A stretch of DNA of 64,000 bases from an uncultured Caulobacterales bacterium. Its GTDB lineage: Bacteria; Pseudomonadota; Alphaproteobacteria; Caulobacterales; Maricaulaceae. Made by a program: the position numbers and the translations under genes. The stretch spans positions 62,001-126,000 of the forward strand of contig CALLIK010000006.1 in NCBI GenBank assembly GCA_938009235.1, in the 5' to 3' direction. A model generated the notes under the pieces. That model did not search any database, was not told the DNA's origin, and saw only the letters and a list, made by a program, of their open reading frames with translations. Of the stretch, positions 46,752 through 55,470 are shown in pieces (position 1 is the stretch's first letter; each line of letters opens with the position of its first letter).

Positions 46752-47507
46752 TCAACGGCAACTGCGTGTCGGGCCCATATCCAAATGGAAATGATCAGCG
46801 TGAGCAGCATTGTAATCAGGCGAGAGTGTGACTTGAAACAGGCCACATGCGGCGGTACGGGCTTCACGTAGAAAGTTGGCTTTCTTTCTCGCGCCGTTCC
46901 AATCGCTTACAATTTTGATCAAGCTTCCATCTTGTAGCTCAAAAGCTGTTACATCCCACGCATTTGCAAAGGCATGTTCAGACCACTTTCCAGACCCGTT
47001 CCCGCGCTGACGACGGCAAGAATATGTACCGAAATGATGAATTTTAGCGAGAGGTTGACCGAAGTGTTTGCGGGCCAAAATATCGACTTCGCGTTGCCAG
47101 AGATAGACTGCGATAGAGAGCGGGCATTGCATATTACTTTCACCGGGGGCGAAAAGTGTTTGCTCTGTACCGTAAACGACACGTGCAACATCCCACCCGC
47201 AAACATTTTTCCCAGCTCCGCTTGTGAGGCGTTTGGGGTCCGCAGGTATGGATTTGAAACCAAGGCTATCTCGGGCCAAATCCATACAAATATTAGAAGG
47301 CTTTAGATTGAGGGCAAAGAGCTGATTTTGTGTTGCAAAACCTAATGGACGTGAGGTGTCTAGCGATTTCCAGAAAAGATGTTGCGAGGGTATGAAACGA
47401 TCGGCTGCCCAAACCCCACAGCCAATAATCACGGAGAATAGAAGCATCATGATATTTGGTAAAGTCCATGTGACACGTATTCGTTTTGGTTTCAGTCGGT
47501 CAAACAT
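46752..47507 (-). CDS. Extensin-like C-terminal domain protein
   Basis: Protein of 251 residues with one membrane anchor near 13-35 (WTLPNIMMLLFSVIIGCGVWA) and a periplasmic extensin-like C domain. Seen: the CPLSIAVYLW segment, SEHAFANAWDVTAF near 185-198 with conserved His, Asn and Asp, and HADHFHLD near 237-244, the cluster shared with D,D-peptidase-like folds. Such proteins may act on peptidoglycan or wall-like polymers. It is 6 bp from the serine protease gene upstream, so it belongs to one operon. Confidence 0.82.
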   Translation of the reverse strand: MFDRLKPKRIRVTWTLPNIMMLLFSVIIGCGVWAADRFIPSQHLFWKSLDTSRPLGFATQNQLFALNLKPSNICMDLARDSLGFKSIPADPKRLTSGAGKNVCGWDVARVVYGTEQTLFAPGESNMQCPLSIAVYLWQREVDILARKHFGQPLAKIHHFGTYSCRRQRGNGSGKWSEHAFANAWDVTAFELQDGSLIKIVSDWNGARKKANFLREARTAACGLFQVTLSPDYNAAHADHFHLDMGPTRSCR

Positions 47508-47513
47508 TCTGTC

Positions 47514-48347
47514 TTAATCGACCAAACAAACGACCTGTGCAACACGTCGGTCTCGACGTAATTTATCAGCGCCGACACCATACGACTCCAAAGACAGGGG
47601 TTCGATGCCTGTTCCAGGTTCTGTTATAAGTAAACGTAAATACCGGGGCGCGACTGAATATATACGGCCGCGACGGGGTGATTCTGCACTGACAACGCCA
47701 ATGATTTCGCCGTCTTTATCTAGAACAGGGGAACCTGATAGCCCGCCCAATGATCCACTGAGGTTGCGTGATCGTCCCAGTTCCGACCACGCCAGAACAG
47801 CTTCATCATTAGTGTACCGTCCCCGAACTTTCATACGGTTACGTGCGATTAAACTTCCAACGACTTCGCCAGGTTTACCTTGAGGGTATCCAATAAAATA
47901 GCCAATTTCACCCACCTGTCTTTGATCTTCCAAGTCGGCAGGCAAGGGCTTACGCGTCCACTCAGACCGTAAGACTGCTAGGTCAGCATTCTCTAAAATT
48001 TGCGTTTCAACGGGGACGATTTTCCCCATCCCAATGCGTAATCCTACCTCATTGCAGCTATCTACGACATGACGTGCTGTTAGCCATAATCCATCTTTGT
48101 TGATGGCAAAGGCGGTTCCAGTCCCAGATTGACGCGGCGCTACATCGACTAAGACGATTTCATCACGCGGGGAATCTGACGGTAGCATAGGCCCAAGTTC
48201 AGGGTTTTCAGGCGAGTCAAGAATGACCACATCTTGTTCAACCCCATAGGCCGTATAAACAAAGGCGAACAAGACAGCGCCGTAAATGATCCAATCAGGA
48301 AAGCGCTTTCGCACTATGGCTCTGTATCCGCTGGGACGCCGCGCCAT
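47514..48347 (-). CDS. Trypsin-like serine protease, membrane-anchored
   Basis: Protein of 277 residues with an N-terminal helix near 18-35 (DWIIYGAVLFAFVYTAYG) and a periplasmic protease domain. Catalytic triad: His93 in TARHVVD, Asp122 in ADLAVLR, Ser204 in GLSGSP. No PDZ domain follows, so it is smaller than DegP-type proteases. Its place beside a DUF350 protein and an extensin-like protein suggests envelope quality control or signalling. Confidence 0.85.
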   Translation of the reverse strand: MARRPSGYRAIVRKRFPDWIIYGAVLFAFVYTAYGVEQDVVILDSPENPELGPMLPSDSPRDEIVLVDVAPRQSGTGTAFAINKDGLWLTARHVVDSCNEVGLRIGMGKIVPVETQILENADLAVLRSEWTRKPLPADLEDQRQVGEIGYFIGYPQGKPGEVVGSLIARNRMKVRGRYTNDEAVLAWSELGRSRNLSGSLGGLSGSPVLDKDGEIIGVVSAESPRRGRIYSVAPRYLRLLITEPGTGIEPLSLESYGVGADKLRRDRRVAQVVCLVD

Positions 48348-48351
48348 AAAC

Positions 48352-48768
48352 TTAGCCTGCGATGGCGAAAGCGAGAATAAGGGAGCCTGCGATTTTGAAT
48401 GACGCTAACACTAGCGCGGGGCCAACTTCACCTTGTTCAATGCGTTCAGACATACCACGAAACACAATATAATCCGTCACTCGGAATAAAAGGAGCTGCA
48501 ATAGCAAAGAGAAAATCGCCCAGATCCCAACATCGAAGAGCGAGAACTTATTAATAAGGCAAGCGGCTACCGGCAGAGCCATACTAATTACGAGGGCTGA
48601 AAAGTGAATGGCTGCGGCTATATTGCCCTCTTGTACCAATTCAATTTCTTTGTGCGGAGTCAATCTAACATAAATGGCGATGGCCGACATGTAGATCACA
48701 GTGACCATGAGCAGATAGAAAATAAGATGCGGGAAGCCTGCTGCGAGGCTCTCAAATGCTGACTGCAT
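48352..48768 (-). CDS. DUF350 membrane protein
   Basis: Protein of 138 residues with four hydrophobic helices (near 13-31, 50-70, 79-97 and 117-136). Features of the DUF350 group: QEGNIAAAIHFSALVI near 46-61 and MALPVAAC near 63-70. The function of the family is not known; such genes often occur with stress or envelope operons. First gene of the operon that runs through the protease and extensin-like genes. Confidence 0.85.
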   Translation of the reverse strand: MQSAFESLAAGFPHLIFYLLMVTVIYMSAIAIYVRLTPHKEIELVQEGNIAAAIHFSALVISMALPVAACLINKFSLFDVGIWAIFSLLLQLLLFRVTDYIVFRGMSERIEQGEVGPALVLASFKIAGSLILAFAIAG

Positions 48769-48894
48769 TACGGGGTCCGTTCACTTTAATTATGCACCCG
48801 ATACAAGCTCCACACCAAGCAAATATCTCAATTAGTTTGTCCAGCGTTTCGGACTTGGGTGCAAGGTGTTTGTCCCGTTTTTGTTAGTTTCATC

Positions 48895-50058
48895 TTATTT
48901 TTGCGACGCTTTTGTTTCTTTTCGTAAGGTCGATGCACGTTTCTTTTCGCTATCGCTTTTTAATTGCCCGCATGCCGCGAATATGTCTTGACCACGCGTT
49001 TTACGTATAGGGCTGGCGTAACCTGCAGCATTGACCATGTCAGAGAAAGACTTGATGGTTTCTGCGTCTGAACAGACGTAATCTGTACCCGGCCATGGGT
49101 TGAACGGGATGAGATTTACCTTGGCAGGAATACCGCGCAGGAGTTTGATCAACTGCTTTGCGTGCCAAGGCTGATCATTGATCCCTTTTAGCATGACATA
49201 TTCAAATGTGATGCGACGCGAATTGGAAAGCCCGGGGTAATCGCGGCAAGCCTGCATCAACTCTTTGAGGGGGTATTTCTTATTAATAGGCATGATCTGC
49301 GAGCGAAGCTCATCATTCGCCGCATGAAGTGAAATCGCGAGTTGGGCTTTGGTGCGTGCACCCATAGGGACAATATCTGGGACCACGCCTGATGTGGACA
49401 CTGTGATGCGACGGCGGCCAATGCCGAGGCCTTCGGGGTCACAAATTGTGTCCAGTGCATCCCCGACTTTTTCGGTGTTATAAAGCGGTTCACCCATGCC
49501 CATGAAAACAATATTTGTAAGTCGGCGGTTTTCTTGTGTCGTCGGCCATTCGCCTAAATCATCGCGCGCAATGATGACTTGCAGGACGATCTCGCGAGCT
49601 GTGAGGTTTCGCACCAAACGTTGCGTACCCGTATGGCAAAATGTGCAGGTTAATGTGCAGCCGACTTGCGAGCTAACGCAGAGCGCGCCAGTTTTCGACA
49701 CGTCGGGAATAAAGACGCTTTCGACTTCTATGCCGGGGGCCATGCGGATGAGATATTTGCGTGTGCCGTCAACAGAGATCAGGCGCTCGACGATTTCTGG
49801 ACGATCAAGTGTAAAGGCCGCTTCTAATTTTTCGCGCAAAGGCTTGGCGATATTCGTCATTTGATCAAAGGAGGTGACGCCGTAATTATAGATCCAATGG
49901 AACACCTGTTTCGTGCGCATACGTACTTTTTTTGGCGGTATTCCGATGCGCTCTAATTCGGTCGCAATATCATCGCGGCCCATGCCGACGAGATGCACTT
50001 TTGCATCCGTTAAGTCGGGGGCGATTGGGGCGTTGTCGATGAGCGTAGTTGAGGACAT
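48895..50058 (-). CDS. rlmN: 23S rRNA (adenine2503-C2)-methyltransferase RlmN
   Basis: Radical-SAM enzyme of 387 residues that methylates A2503 of 23S rRNA and A37 of some tRNAs. Seen: the iron-sulfur cluster motif CTLTCTFC near 134-141, a [11 protein letters not shown] loop for SAM near 182-192, and the C-terminal AACGQL near 362-367, with the Cys that takes the methyl group. Size matches family. It is divergent from xseA. Confidence 0.96.
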   Translation of the reverse strand: MSSTTLIDNAPIAPDLTDAKVHLVGMGRDDIATELERIGIPPKKVRMRTKQVFHWIYNYGVTSFDQMTNIAKPLREKLEAAFTLDRPEIVERLISVDGTRKYLIRMAPGIEVESVFIPDVSKTGALCVSSQVGCTLTCTFCHTGTQRLVRNLTAREIVLQVIIARDDLGEWPTTQENRRLTNIVFMGMGEPLYNTEKVGDALDTICDPEGLGIGRRRITVSTSGVVPDIVPMGARTKAQLAISLHAANDELRSQIMPINKKYPLKELMQACRDYPGLSNSRRITFEYVMLKGINDQPWHAKQLIKLLRGIPAKVNLIPFNPWPGTDYVCSDAETIKSFSDMVNAAGYASPIRKTRGQDIFAACGQLKSDSEKKRASTLRKETKASQK

Positions 50059-50144
50059 GGCGCGCCTCTATCATGCTGTTCTAAAAGCGCAAAGCCCGCA
50101 TAAGCAGCGATGACTTCATAGCGCGAATCCGATAGGCGGATCAT

Positions 50145-51557
50145 ATGACAACCAATACGCCCGAATATTCCGTCAGCGAACTCGCAAACTCGCTCAAACG
50201 CACCGTCGAAGATACATATGGACATGTCCGTGTACGCGGCGAGTTGGGGCGTACGACGATTGCGAAATCAGGTCATTGTTATCTGGATATCAAAGACGAC
50301 CGCGCGGTGATCAATTCCATCATTTGGAAGGGCGTCATGAATCGCCTGTCCATGCGTCCCGAAGAGGGCATGGAAGTCATCTGCGAAGGCAAGCTCTCAA
50401 CTTATCCCGGTCGCTCGAACTATCAGTTGATTATCGACAAGATGGAACTCGCGGGTGCAGGCGCGTTGATGGCATTATTCGAGAAGCGCAAGAAAATGCT
50501 CGAGACTGAGGGCTTGTTCTCGCCAGACCGCAAAGTTGAATTGCCGTTCCTGCCAAAGACCATCGGTGTTGTGACATCTCCAACAGGGTCAGTTATTCGA
50601 GATATTTTGCACCGCATCACGGACCGTTTTCCTAGTCACGTGCTTGTCTGGCCAGTTCTGGTACAGGGCGACAAAGCCGCGGAACAAATCGCTGAAGCGA
50701 TCAATGGCTTCAACACGGCGGATGGTTTCCCGCGTCCAGACGTTTTGATTGTCGCGCGCGGCGGTGGGTCGATGGAAGACCTCTGGTGCTTTAATGAAGA
50801 AGTTGTGGCGCGTGCCGCTGCCAATTCGAAAATTCCGCTGATCTCTGCCGTGGGACATGAAACTGATTGGACATTGATTGATTTTGTCGCGGATTACCGA
50901 GCACCTACGCCAACGGGCGCGGCCGAAGTCGCTGTGCCTGTGCGGGCCGATTGGGTGGAAACAGTTGAAGATTATGGTCTGCGCCTCTTGCGGGCGTTGC
51001 GCCGCACCACATCTGAACGCGCGACGACATTACGCGCCGCGCGCCTGCCGCGGATTGACGCGGTCTTGGCCCCTGCGCGGCAACGCTTGGATAGTGCGCG
51101 CGCGACATTGCCGCCTATTTCGCGATTGCTAGAGCCCAAGCAAAATCGCCTCACGCGCCAAGGCCAAGCCCTGCACTCTGCGATGCGCTTTACAAAACAA
51201 CGTCAGCTTACGAAACTCTCTAGCCAATCCGAAACCCTAATCCGTCATGGCCGCAATGCTGAAACGGCGCTAAAACGTCAGTTGGAAACGCAATCCCGCC
51301 GCCTTGATCGCGCAGGAAAGCTACTCGACGCCTATTCCTATCAAGGCGTGTTGGATCGTGGCTATGCTTTGGTGAGGGACGCAGACGGCAAAGTCATTCG
51401 CTCTAAATCTGCAACGACATCAGGGCAGGGCGTAAGCTTGACCTTTACGGACGGCGATGTCGGGGCTGTCATTGCGGGCACCGCGAAGCCAACGCCAAAG
51501 CTTAAGCGCAAATCGGCAACACAGACGCCTGATAAAAAGCAGACGAGCCTGTTTTAA
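50145..51557 (+). CDS. xseA: Exodeoxyribonuclease VII large subunit
   Basis: Protein of 470 residues that degrades single-stranded DNA with the small subunit XseB. Seen: an N-terminal OB fold with VRGELG near 31-36, the catalytic-domain segments GVVTSPTGSVIRDILHR near 134-150 and ARGGGSMEDLWCFNEE near 202-217, and SAVGHETDW near 230-238. The C-terminal half is coiled and rich in Arg. The small subunit gene is not in the window. DUF2093, M23 and chorismate mutase genes follow on the same strand. Confidence 0.94.
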   Translation: MTTNTPEYSVSELANSLKRTVEDTYGHVRVRGELGRTTIAKSGHCYLDIKDDRAVINSIIWKGVMNRLSMRPEEGMEVICEGKLSTYPGRSNYQLIIDKMELAGAGALMALFEKRKKMLETEGLFSPDRKVELPFLPKTIGVVTSPTGSVIRDILHRITDRFPSHVLVWPVLVQGDKAAEQIAEAINGFNTADGFPRPDVLIVARGGGSMEDLWCFNEEVVARAAANSKIPLISAVGHETDWTLIDFVADYRAPTPTGAAEVAVPVRADWVETVEDYGLRLLRALRRTTSERATTLRAARLPRIDAVLAPARQRLDSARATLPPISRLLEPKQNRLTRQGQALHSAMRFTKQRQLTKLSSQSETLIRHGRNAETALKRQLETQSRRLDRAGKLLDAYSYQGVLDRGYALVRDADGKVIRSKSATTSGQGVSLTFTDGDVGAVIAGTAKPTPKLKRKSATQTPDKKQTSLF

Positions 51558-51586
51558 TCCTACTGCTTTCAGCCTAAGTATGACGC

Positions 51587-51799
51587 ATGACAGGTTTCTT
51601 TAAAAATCAGGGCGAAGCTAAAATACATTTTGGCGCGTCAGACTTCACAATCATGGAAACAGGTAGCTATATCCTGTGCGCCGTCACGGGCGATAAAATC
51701 CCGTTGGAAATGCTCCGTTATTGGAATGAAGATCGCCAAGAAGCCTATAAAGACGCCGCCGCCAGCCTCGAAGGTTTCAAACGCGCAGGCGCGATTTAG
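51587..51799 (+). CDS. DUF2093 family protein
   Basis: Small cytoplasmic protein of 70 residues of a family found in alphaproteobacteria, often near xseA and lipid A genes. Seen: a GEAKIHFGASDFTIMETGSYILCAVTG core near 9-35 and IPLEMLRYWN near 38-47. No function is known. The stop codon directly abuts the M23 gene ATG (TAGATG), so translation is coupled. Confidence 0.88.
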   Translation: MTGFFKNQGEAKIHFGASDFTIMETGSYILCAVTGDKIPLEMLRYWNEDRQEAYKDAAASLEGFKRAGAI

Positions 51800-52867
51800 A
51801 TGCGGGCGTTTCTCGCGACATTGGCGTTGGGCCTAGCGGCCTGTTCGGCTGAGCCCGAAGCTGAGGCACAGGTTGAAACAAATCTAGAAATTGAAGCATT
51901 ACTTCAGGATGTTAAAGACTCTCCTCCTCCTATGCCGGAAAACCATCAAGTCTTGCGTGATAGAATGGTTGCGGAACAGGCGACATTGAAGGCTGATGCG
52001 CAGATAAACTCTGTAGATGAACTTCTTACTGAAATTCGCAAAGACTCAGAACGGGTTGGAAACAACGCACGCATTGCTGACCATTCCAATTGGAAAGCGA
52101 TTGAATACCAACTCGACTGCCACGGTATCGCGAAACAAGGCGGCCTAGTCGTTTGCCAGACCACGCCGAACGCCAAGGTCGAAGTGGGTCGTTCTGAAAA
52201 AGATACTTACACGCAAACCGCAGATGCTAACGGTATTATCATTGTTGGTTTTGACCGTGATGAACCTGCGGCCTTTGTCCGTGTCGGCGAAGCGCGCGTG
52301 GATTTCGATATTAAGCCTCGTGAATATGACACATCCCGCATTGACGGATTACCGAAGAAATTCGTGAGCGAATATACAGCTGATCAACTCAAACAAATCC
52401 GAGCGGCGAGCGCGCTCAAGAAAATTGGCTTTGCATCAAAGGTTGACGAAGTTGGGTTTAAAAACGGCTTTATTTATCCTGTCACAACACACACCAAGAC
52501 TACGAATTTCGGTGCGCAGCGTATCTTGAACGGTGACCCGAAACGTCCGCATTTCGGCGTCGACCTAGCTGCGCCTAAAGGCACGCCTATTCTTGCGCCT
52601 GCCGATGGTATCGTCAGCCTCGCGAGTGAAGAGATGTATTTCGAAGGCTCCTTGATTATGATTGATCACGGACAAGGCCTGATCTCATATTACCTGCATA
52701 ATGAAGATGTGATGGTCGAAGAGGGCCAACGTGTCGTACAAGGTGAGCAAATCGGAACCGTGGGTTCGCGTGGACGTTCAACAGGACCGCATCTGTGCTG
52801 GCGTCTTAAATGGCGCGGACGCAACCTTGACCCAGAATTACTGACGGAGTGGCCGCATCGTGGTTAA
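51800..52867 (+). CDS. M23 family metallopeptidase lipoprotein with Cys in place of a zinc-ligand His
   Basis: LytM/M23-type endopeptidase-like protein of 355 residues. Lipobox LAAC, Cys15; an Ala/Glu-rich linker follows. The peptidase domain starts near 249: HxxxD is His251 and Asp255, the conserved YYLH gives His300, and the final motif reads His331-Leu-Cys333 where the family has His-x-His. So the third zinc ligand is Cys333; activity could be kept with a Cys ligand or lost, as in LytM-like activators. Upstream overlap with DUF2093 and downstream 8-bp overlap with the chorismate mutase gene. Confidence 0.88.
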   Translation: MRAFLATLALGLAACSAEPEAEAQVETNLEIEALLQDVKDSPPPMPENHQVLRDRMVAEQATLKADAQINSVDELLTEIRKDSERVGNNARIADHSNWKAIEYQLDCHGIAKQGGLVVCQTTPNAKVEVGRSEKDTYTQTADANGIIIVGFDRDEPAAFVRVGEARVDFDIKPREYDTSRIDGLPKKFVSEYTADQLKQIRAASALKKIGFASKVDEVGFKNGFIYPVTTHTKTTNFGAQRILNGDPKRPHFGVDLAAPKGTPILAPADGIVSLASEEMYFEGSLIMIDHGQGLISYYLHNEDVMVEEGQRVVQGEQIGTVGSRGRSTGPHLCWRLKWRGRNLDPELLTEWPHRG

Positions 52868-53162
52868 ACAACCAGACGACTGCCAGACTATGCTCGACGT
52901 TCGCGCAGGTGTGGACGCGCTTGACCGTGAACTCGTCCGCTTGCTCGTGACACGCCAAGGCTACATGCACGCCGCCGCACGTATTAAACCGAACCGCGAT
53001 GCCGTCTATGACTCCCCGCGCATCGAAGACGTTGTGGCGAAAGTTTTGGTTGAGGCCAAAGACAAAGGCTTGTCCGCTGATATTGCGGAGCCTGTCTGGC
53101 GCAAACTCATCGAGCGCTGCATCGCGCATGAGTTTGGCGTCTATGACGATACGCGGACCTAG
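52860..53162 (+). CDS. Chorismate mutase (AroQ-type)
   Basis: Small all-helical enzyme of 100 residues that makes prephenate for Phe and Tyr. Seen: LDVRAGVDALDRELVRLLVTRQGYM near 12-36, the Lys of AARIKPNRDAV near 39-49, SPRIEDVV near 52-59 with the conserved Arg, and WRKLIERCIAHEF near 81-93. Starts with GTG and overlaps the M23 gene by 8 bp. Isochorismate-pyruvate-lyase-like proteins are close relatives, so a secondary role is possible. Confidence 0.88.
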   Translation: MVKQPDDCQTMLDVRAGVDALDRELVRLLVTRQGYMHAAARIKPNRDAVYDSPRIEDVVAKVLVEAKDKGLSADIAEPVWRKLIERCIAHEFGVYDDTRT

Positions 53163-53165
53163 GCT

Positions 53166-53594
53166 TTAATCTACCGCTGGATAATACCAAACGCGGCGAA
53201 TGAGGTTGCCCTTTAGTTGATAGACCGTGAGCGAGCTTTGCGATTTCGCTGTGCCGTCTTTGGCTTTCCAACTCGCAGTTTCCGTGACCGCCACATAGTT
53301 TCCATTGACGCTCCAATCCCGCAAAGTTCCTGTGACCTTTGTTGGGGATTTGAAATAGTCGGTCATGTTTTCAGCAAGCGCGTCGCGCCCTGAAACTTTG
53401 ACTGAAATCTGTGACCCTGTGACGCTCAACCATTCAATGTCTGGGTGCTGTACCTTGCTCATGGCGGCAACATTGCCGAGATTAAACGCGCGCGCATGTT
53501 CCGCAACGATAGTCTTCGCGATATCCGACGTCGGCACTTCAGTTTGAACGCAGGCCGTCAAGAGACATATGATGAATAGGGAAATGGCTCTCAT
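53166..53594 (-). CDS. NTF2/SnoaL-like fold lipoprotein
   Basis: Protein of 142 residues with a signal peptide (lipobox LTAC, Cys near 15). The rest is a cone-shaped SnoaL/NTF2-like domain with one long helix (VAEHARAFNLGNVAAMSK type) and strands ending in WYYPAVD. No catalytic residues are obvious. Overlaps the lpxL stop by 4 bp, so it closes the lipid A operon. Confidence 0.65.
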   Translation of the reverse strand: MRAISLFIICLLTACVQTEVPTSDIAKTIVAEHARAFNLGNVAAMSKVQHPDIEWLSVTGSQISVKVSGRDALAENMTDYFKSPTKVTGTLRDWSVNGNYVAVTETASWKAKDGTAKSQSSLTVYQLKGNLIRRVWYYPAVD

Positions 53595-54478
53595 TTCTGT
53601 CTCCTATACAACGCTTTCGGCCAGCGACGGTGAACCCAAAACCACTGCGCAGGGTTTTCGCGAATGCGGTCTTCGGTAAAGGCGACAACGCGCTTCACGC
53701 CAGATAAAACATCCGCGTCACGCTGTCCTGTTTTCGACAGTTCAATTGGCGGATAAAATGTGACCGTAAAACGCGATTTATCTCGCGTCACGATCATAGG
53801 CAAAAGCGGATGCCCCGTTTTCAACGCGAGCCTCACCGCGCCAGGGGCGGTCATCGCAGGCTCTCCGAAAAACGGAACTTCTATGCCTGTGTTGAATTTT
53901 TGATCATTCAGAATAGCGATGCTTTCGCCTGACCGTAACGCTTCAAATAATTCCCGCCCGCCTGCATGACTGGACTTTTTGACGAGAAACTTGGTGCCGT
54001 AAGCTTCACGTTGTTTGCGAACGCGCGCATCGATGAGCGGGTTATTGATCTTGCGATATGTGATGCGAACCGTGTGATCCGATTGGGTTAAAACCGTCGC
54101 CATGATTTCCCAATTCGCAAAGTGACCCGAGATCAGAATGGCAGGTTGATTGGCTCTGAAATGTTCAAGGCCGACTATGGTAATACGAGAGTTTTTCTCA
54201 AACGGTTTAAGTCGATCCGTGACGGGGAACTCTGCGAATGTACGGCCCAAATTATCCCATTGCGCGCGGACCAACGCTTTAATTTCTGTGTCAGATTTTT
54301 CGGGAAATGCAGTCCGCAACCCCGTCTCAACGATATGCCGTTTCGAGCTCAGGGGCCCGATGAGTTTAACAACAGCCGCGCCTAAGCCAGAGACAAAGGC
54401 GAAAGGCAGACAGCGCATAATACCTGTGACGACATCATAGGCGAGGGCCTCAACGCGGTGACTAAAACTCACACTCAT
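53591..54478 (-). CDS. Lipid A biosynthesis late acyltransferase (LpxL/HtrB family)
   Basis: Inner-membrane acyltransferase of 295 residues that adds a secondary acyl chain to Kdo-lipid A. Seen: an N-terminal hydrophobic stretch, the HxxxxE motif in GHFANWE near 118-124, an ILNDQKF segment near 190, and the C-terminal WFWVHRRWP near 281-289. LpxL versus LpxM cannot be separated from sequence here. Part of a run of overlapping genes from DUF374 through waaA, lpxK and lpxL. Confidence 0.9.
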   Translation of the reverse strand: MSVSFSHRVEALAYDVVTGIMRCLPFAFVSGLGAAVVKLIGPLSSKRHIVETGLRTAFPEKSDTEIKALVRAQWDNLGRTFAEFPVTDRLKPFEKNSRITIVGLEHFRANQPAILISGHFANWEIMATVLTQSDHTVRITYRKINNPLIDARVRKQREAYGTKFLVKKSSHAGGRELFEALRSGESIAILNDQKFNTGIEVPFFGEPAMTAPGAVRLALKTGHPLLPMIVTRDKSRFTVTFYPPIELSKTGQRDADVLSGVKRVVAFTEDRIRENPAQWFWVHRRWPKALYRRQK

Positions 54479-55470
54479 TTGGCGGCCTCGATAATAGGAT
54501 GTAGCAAACGGCGGAGCGTCAGTTCATCTTCAAACACGACGGACACAGGCCAGACTTGTACGCCTTTACGGTAGCCCTTGGGCAGGCGAACATAATCTTT
54601 TTCCGTTGTGATGAGGCCCGCTTCCATTTCAGACGCGAGCACGAACAAGCTCTCAATATCTGCATCTTTATATTTATAATGATCTGCGAAACCTTCTGTT
54701 TCTACGACATTCGCGCCCGCACGTTTGAGGCTGTCGAAAAACTTAGCGGGACGTCCGATGCCTGCAAACGCATAAAGAGGGCCTTTGGGCGCAGCTATGC
54801 GCGGCGCGAGATAGGCGGGAATAACGACAGCGCCTTTGAGTTGCTCTCGCAAGGTTTTAGATATTTTATAGTCTGGTGTTGGTTTCATCAGAATAACGGC
54901 ATCTGTGCGATCCAATGCTGCTGTCAAATTTTCGCGCAATGGCCCTGCTGGAAAGACGCATCCATTTCCGAAGCCAACCTCTGCGTCGACAACCAATAAT
55001 GAGAGTGTTTTTGTCAGGCTTGGGTTTTGATGTCCGTCATCCATGATGATGACTTTTGCGCCGTTGACGACAGCGGTACGCGCGCCTTCGTCTCGGCCTG
55101 CGGCAACCCACACGGGACCGTAACGCCGCAGCAACAATGGTTCATCACCTACGTCTGCAGCCGTATGGTCAGGCTCGACGGCGGTGGGGCCTTTGTCTCG
55201 GCCGCCATAACCACGCGACAATCCATGCGCTTCCACGCCCAAACGCTGCATGGATTGTAGAAGATAAGAGACGACAGGGGTTTTCCCTGTTCCGCCCATC
55301 GTCGCATTCCCCACACAAATAATCGGGACGCCGGGGTCTAAAGGCTCAGTTGTTTCTAAACGATGCGCTGCGGCCTTGGCGTAAATCCAACCAAGTGGAC
55401 GCAGCACTGTGCGCAGGGCGGTCTTGGCTTCGGGGCCAGATCTGTGATTCCAGAAGTCGGGCGCTTTCAC
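54475..55470 (-). CDS. lpxK: Tetraacyldisaccharide 4'-kinase
   Basis: Membrane-associated kinase of 331 residues that phosphorylates the 4' position of lipid A precursor. Seen: P-loop GNATMGGTGKTPVV near 58-71, SRGYGG near 85-90, IMDDGHQNP near 144-152 and ITTEKDYVRLP near 289-299. The start overlaps the waaA stop by 4 bp and its stop overlaps the lpxL start by 4 bp. Confidence 0.95.
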   Translation of the reverse strand: MKAPDFWNHRSGPEAKTALRTVLRPLGWIYAKAAAHRLETTEPLDPGVPIICVGNATMGGTGKTPVVSYLLQSMQRLGVEAHGLSRGYGGRDKGPTAVEPDHTAADVGDEPLLLRRYGPVWVAAGRDEGARTAVVNGAKVIIMDDGHQNPSLTKTLSLLVVDAEVGFGNGCVFPAGPLRENLTAALDRTDAVILMKPTPDYKISKTLREQLKGAVVIPAYLAPRIAAPKGPLYAFAGIGRPAKFFDSLKRAGANVVETEGFADHYKYKDADIESLFVLASEMEAGLITTEKDYVRLPKGYRKGVQVWPVSVVFEDELTLRRLLHPIIEAAK

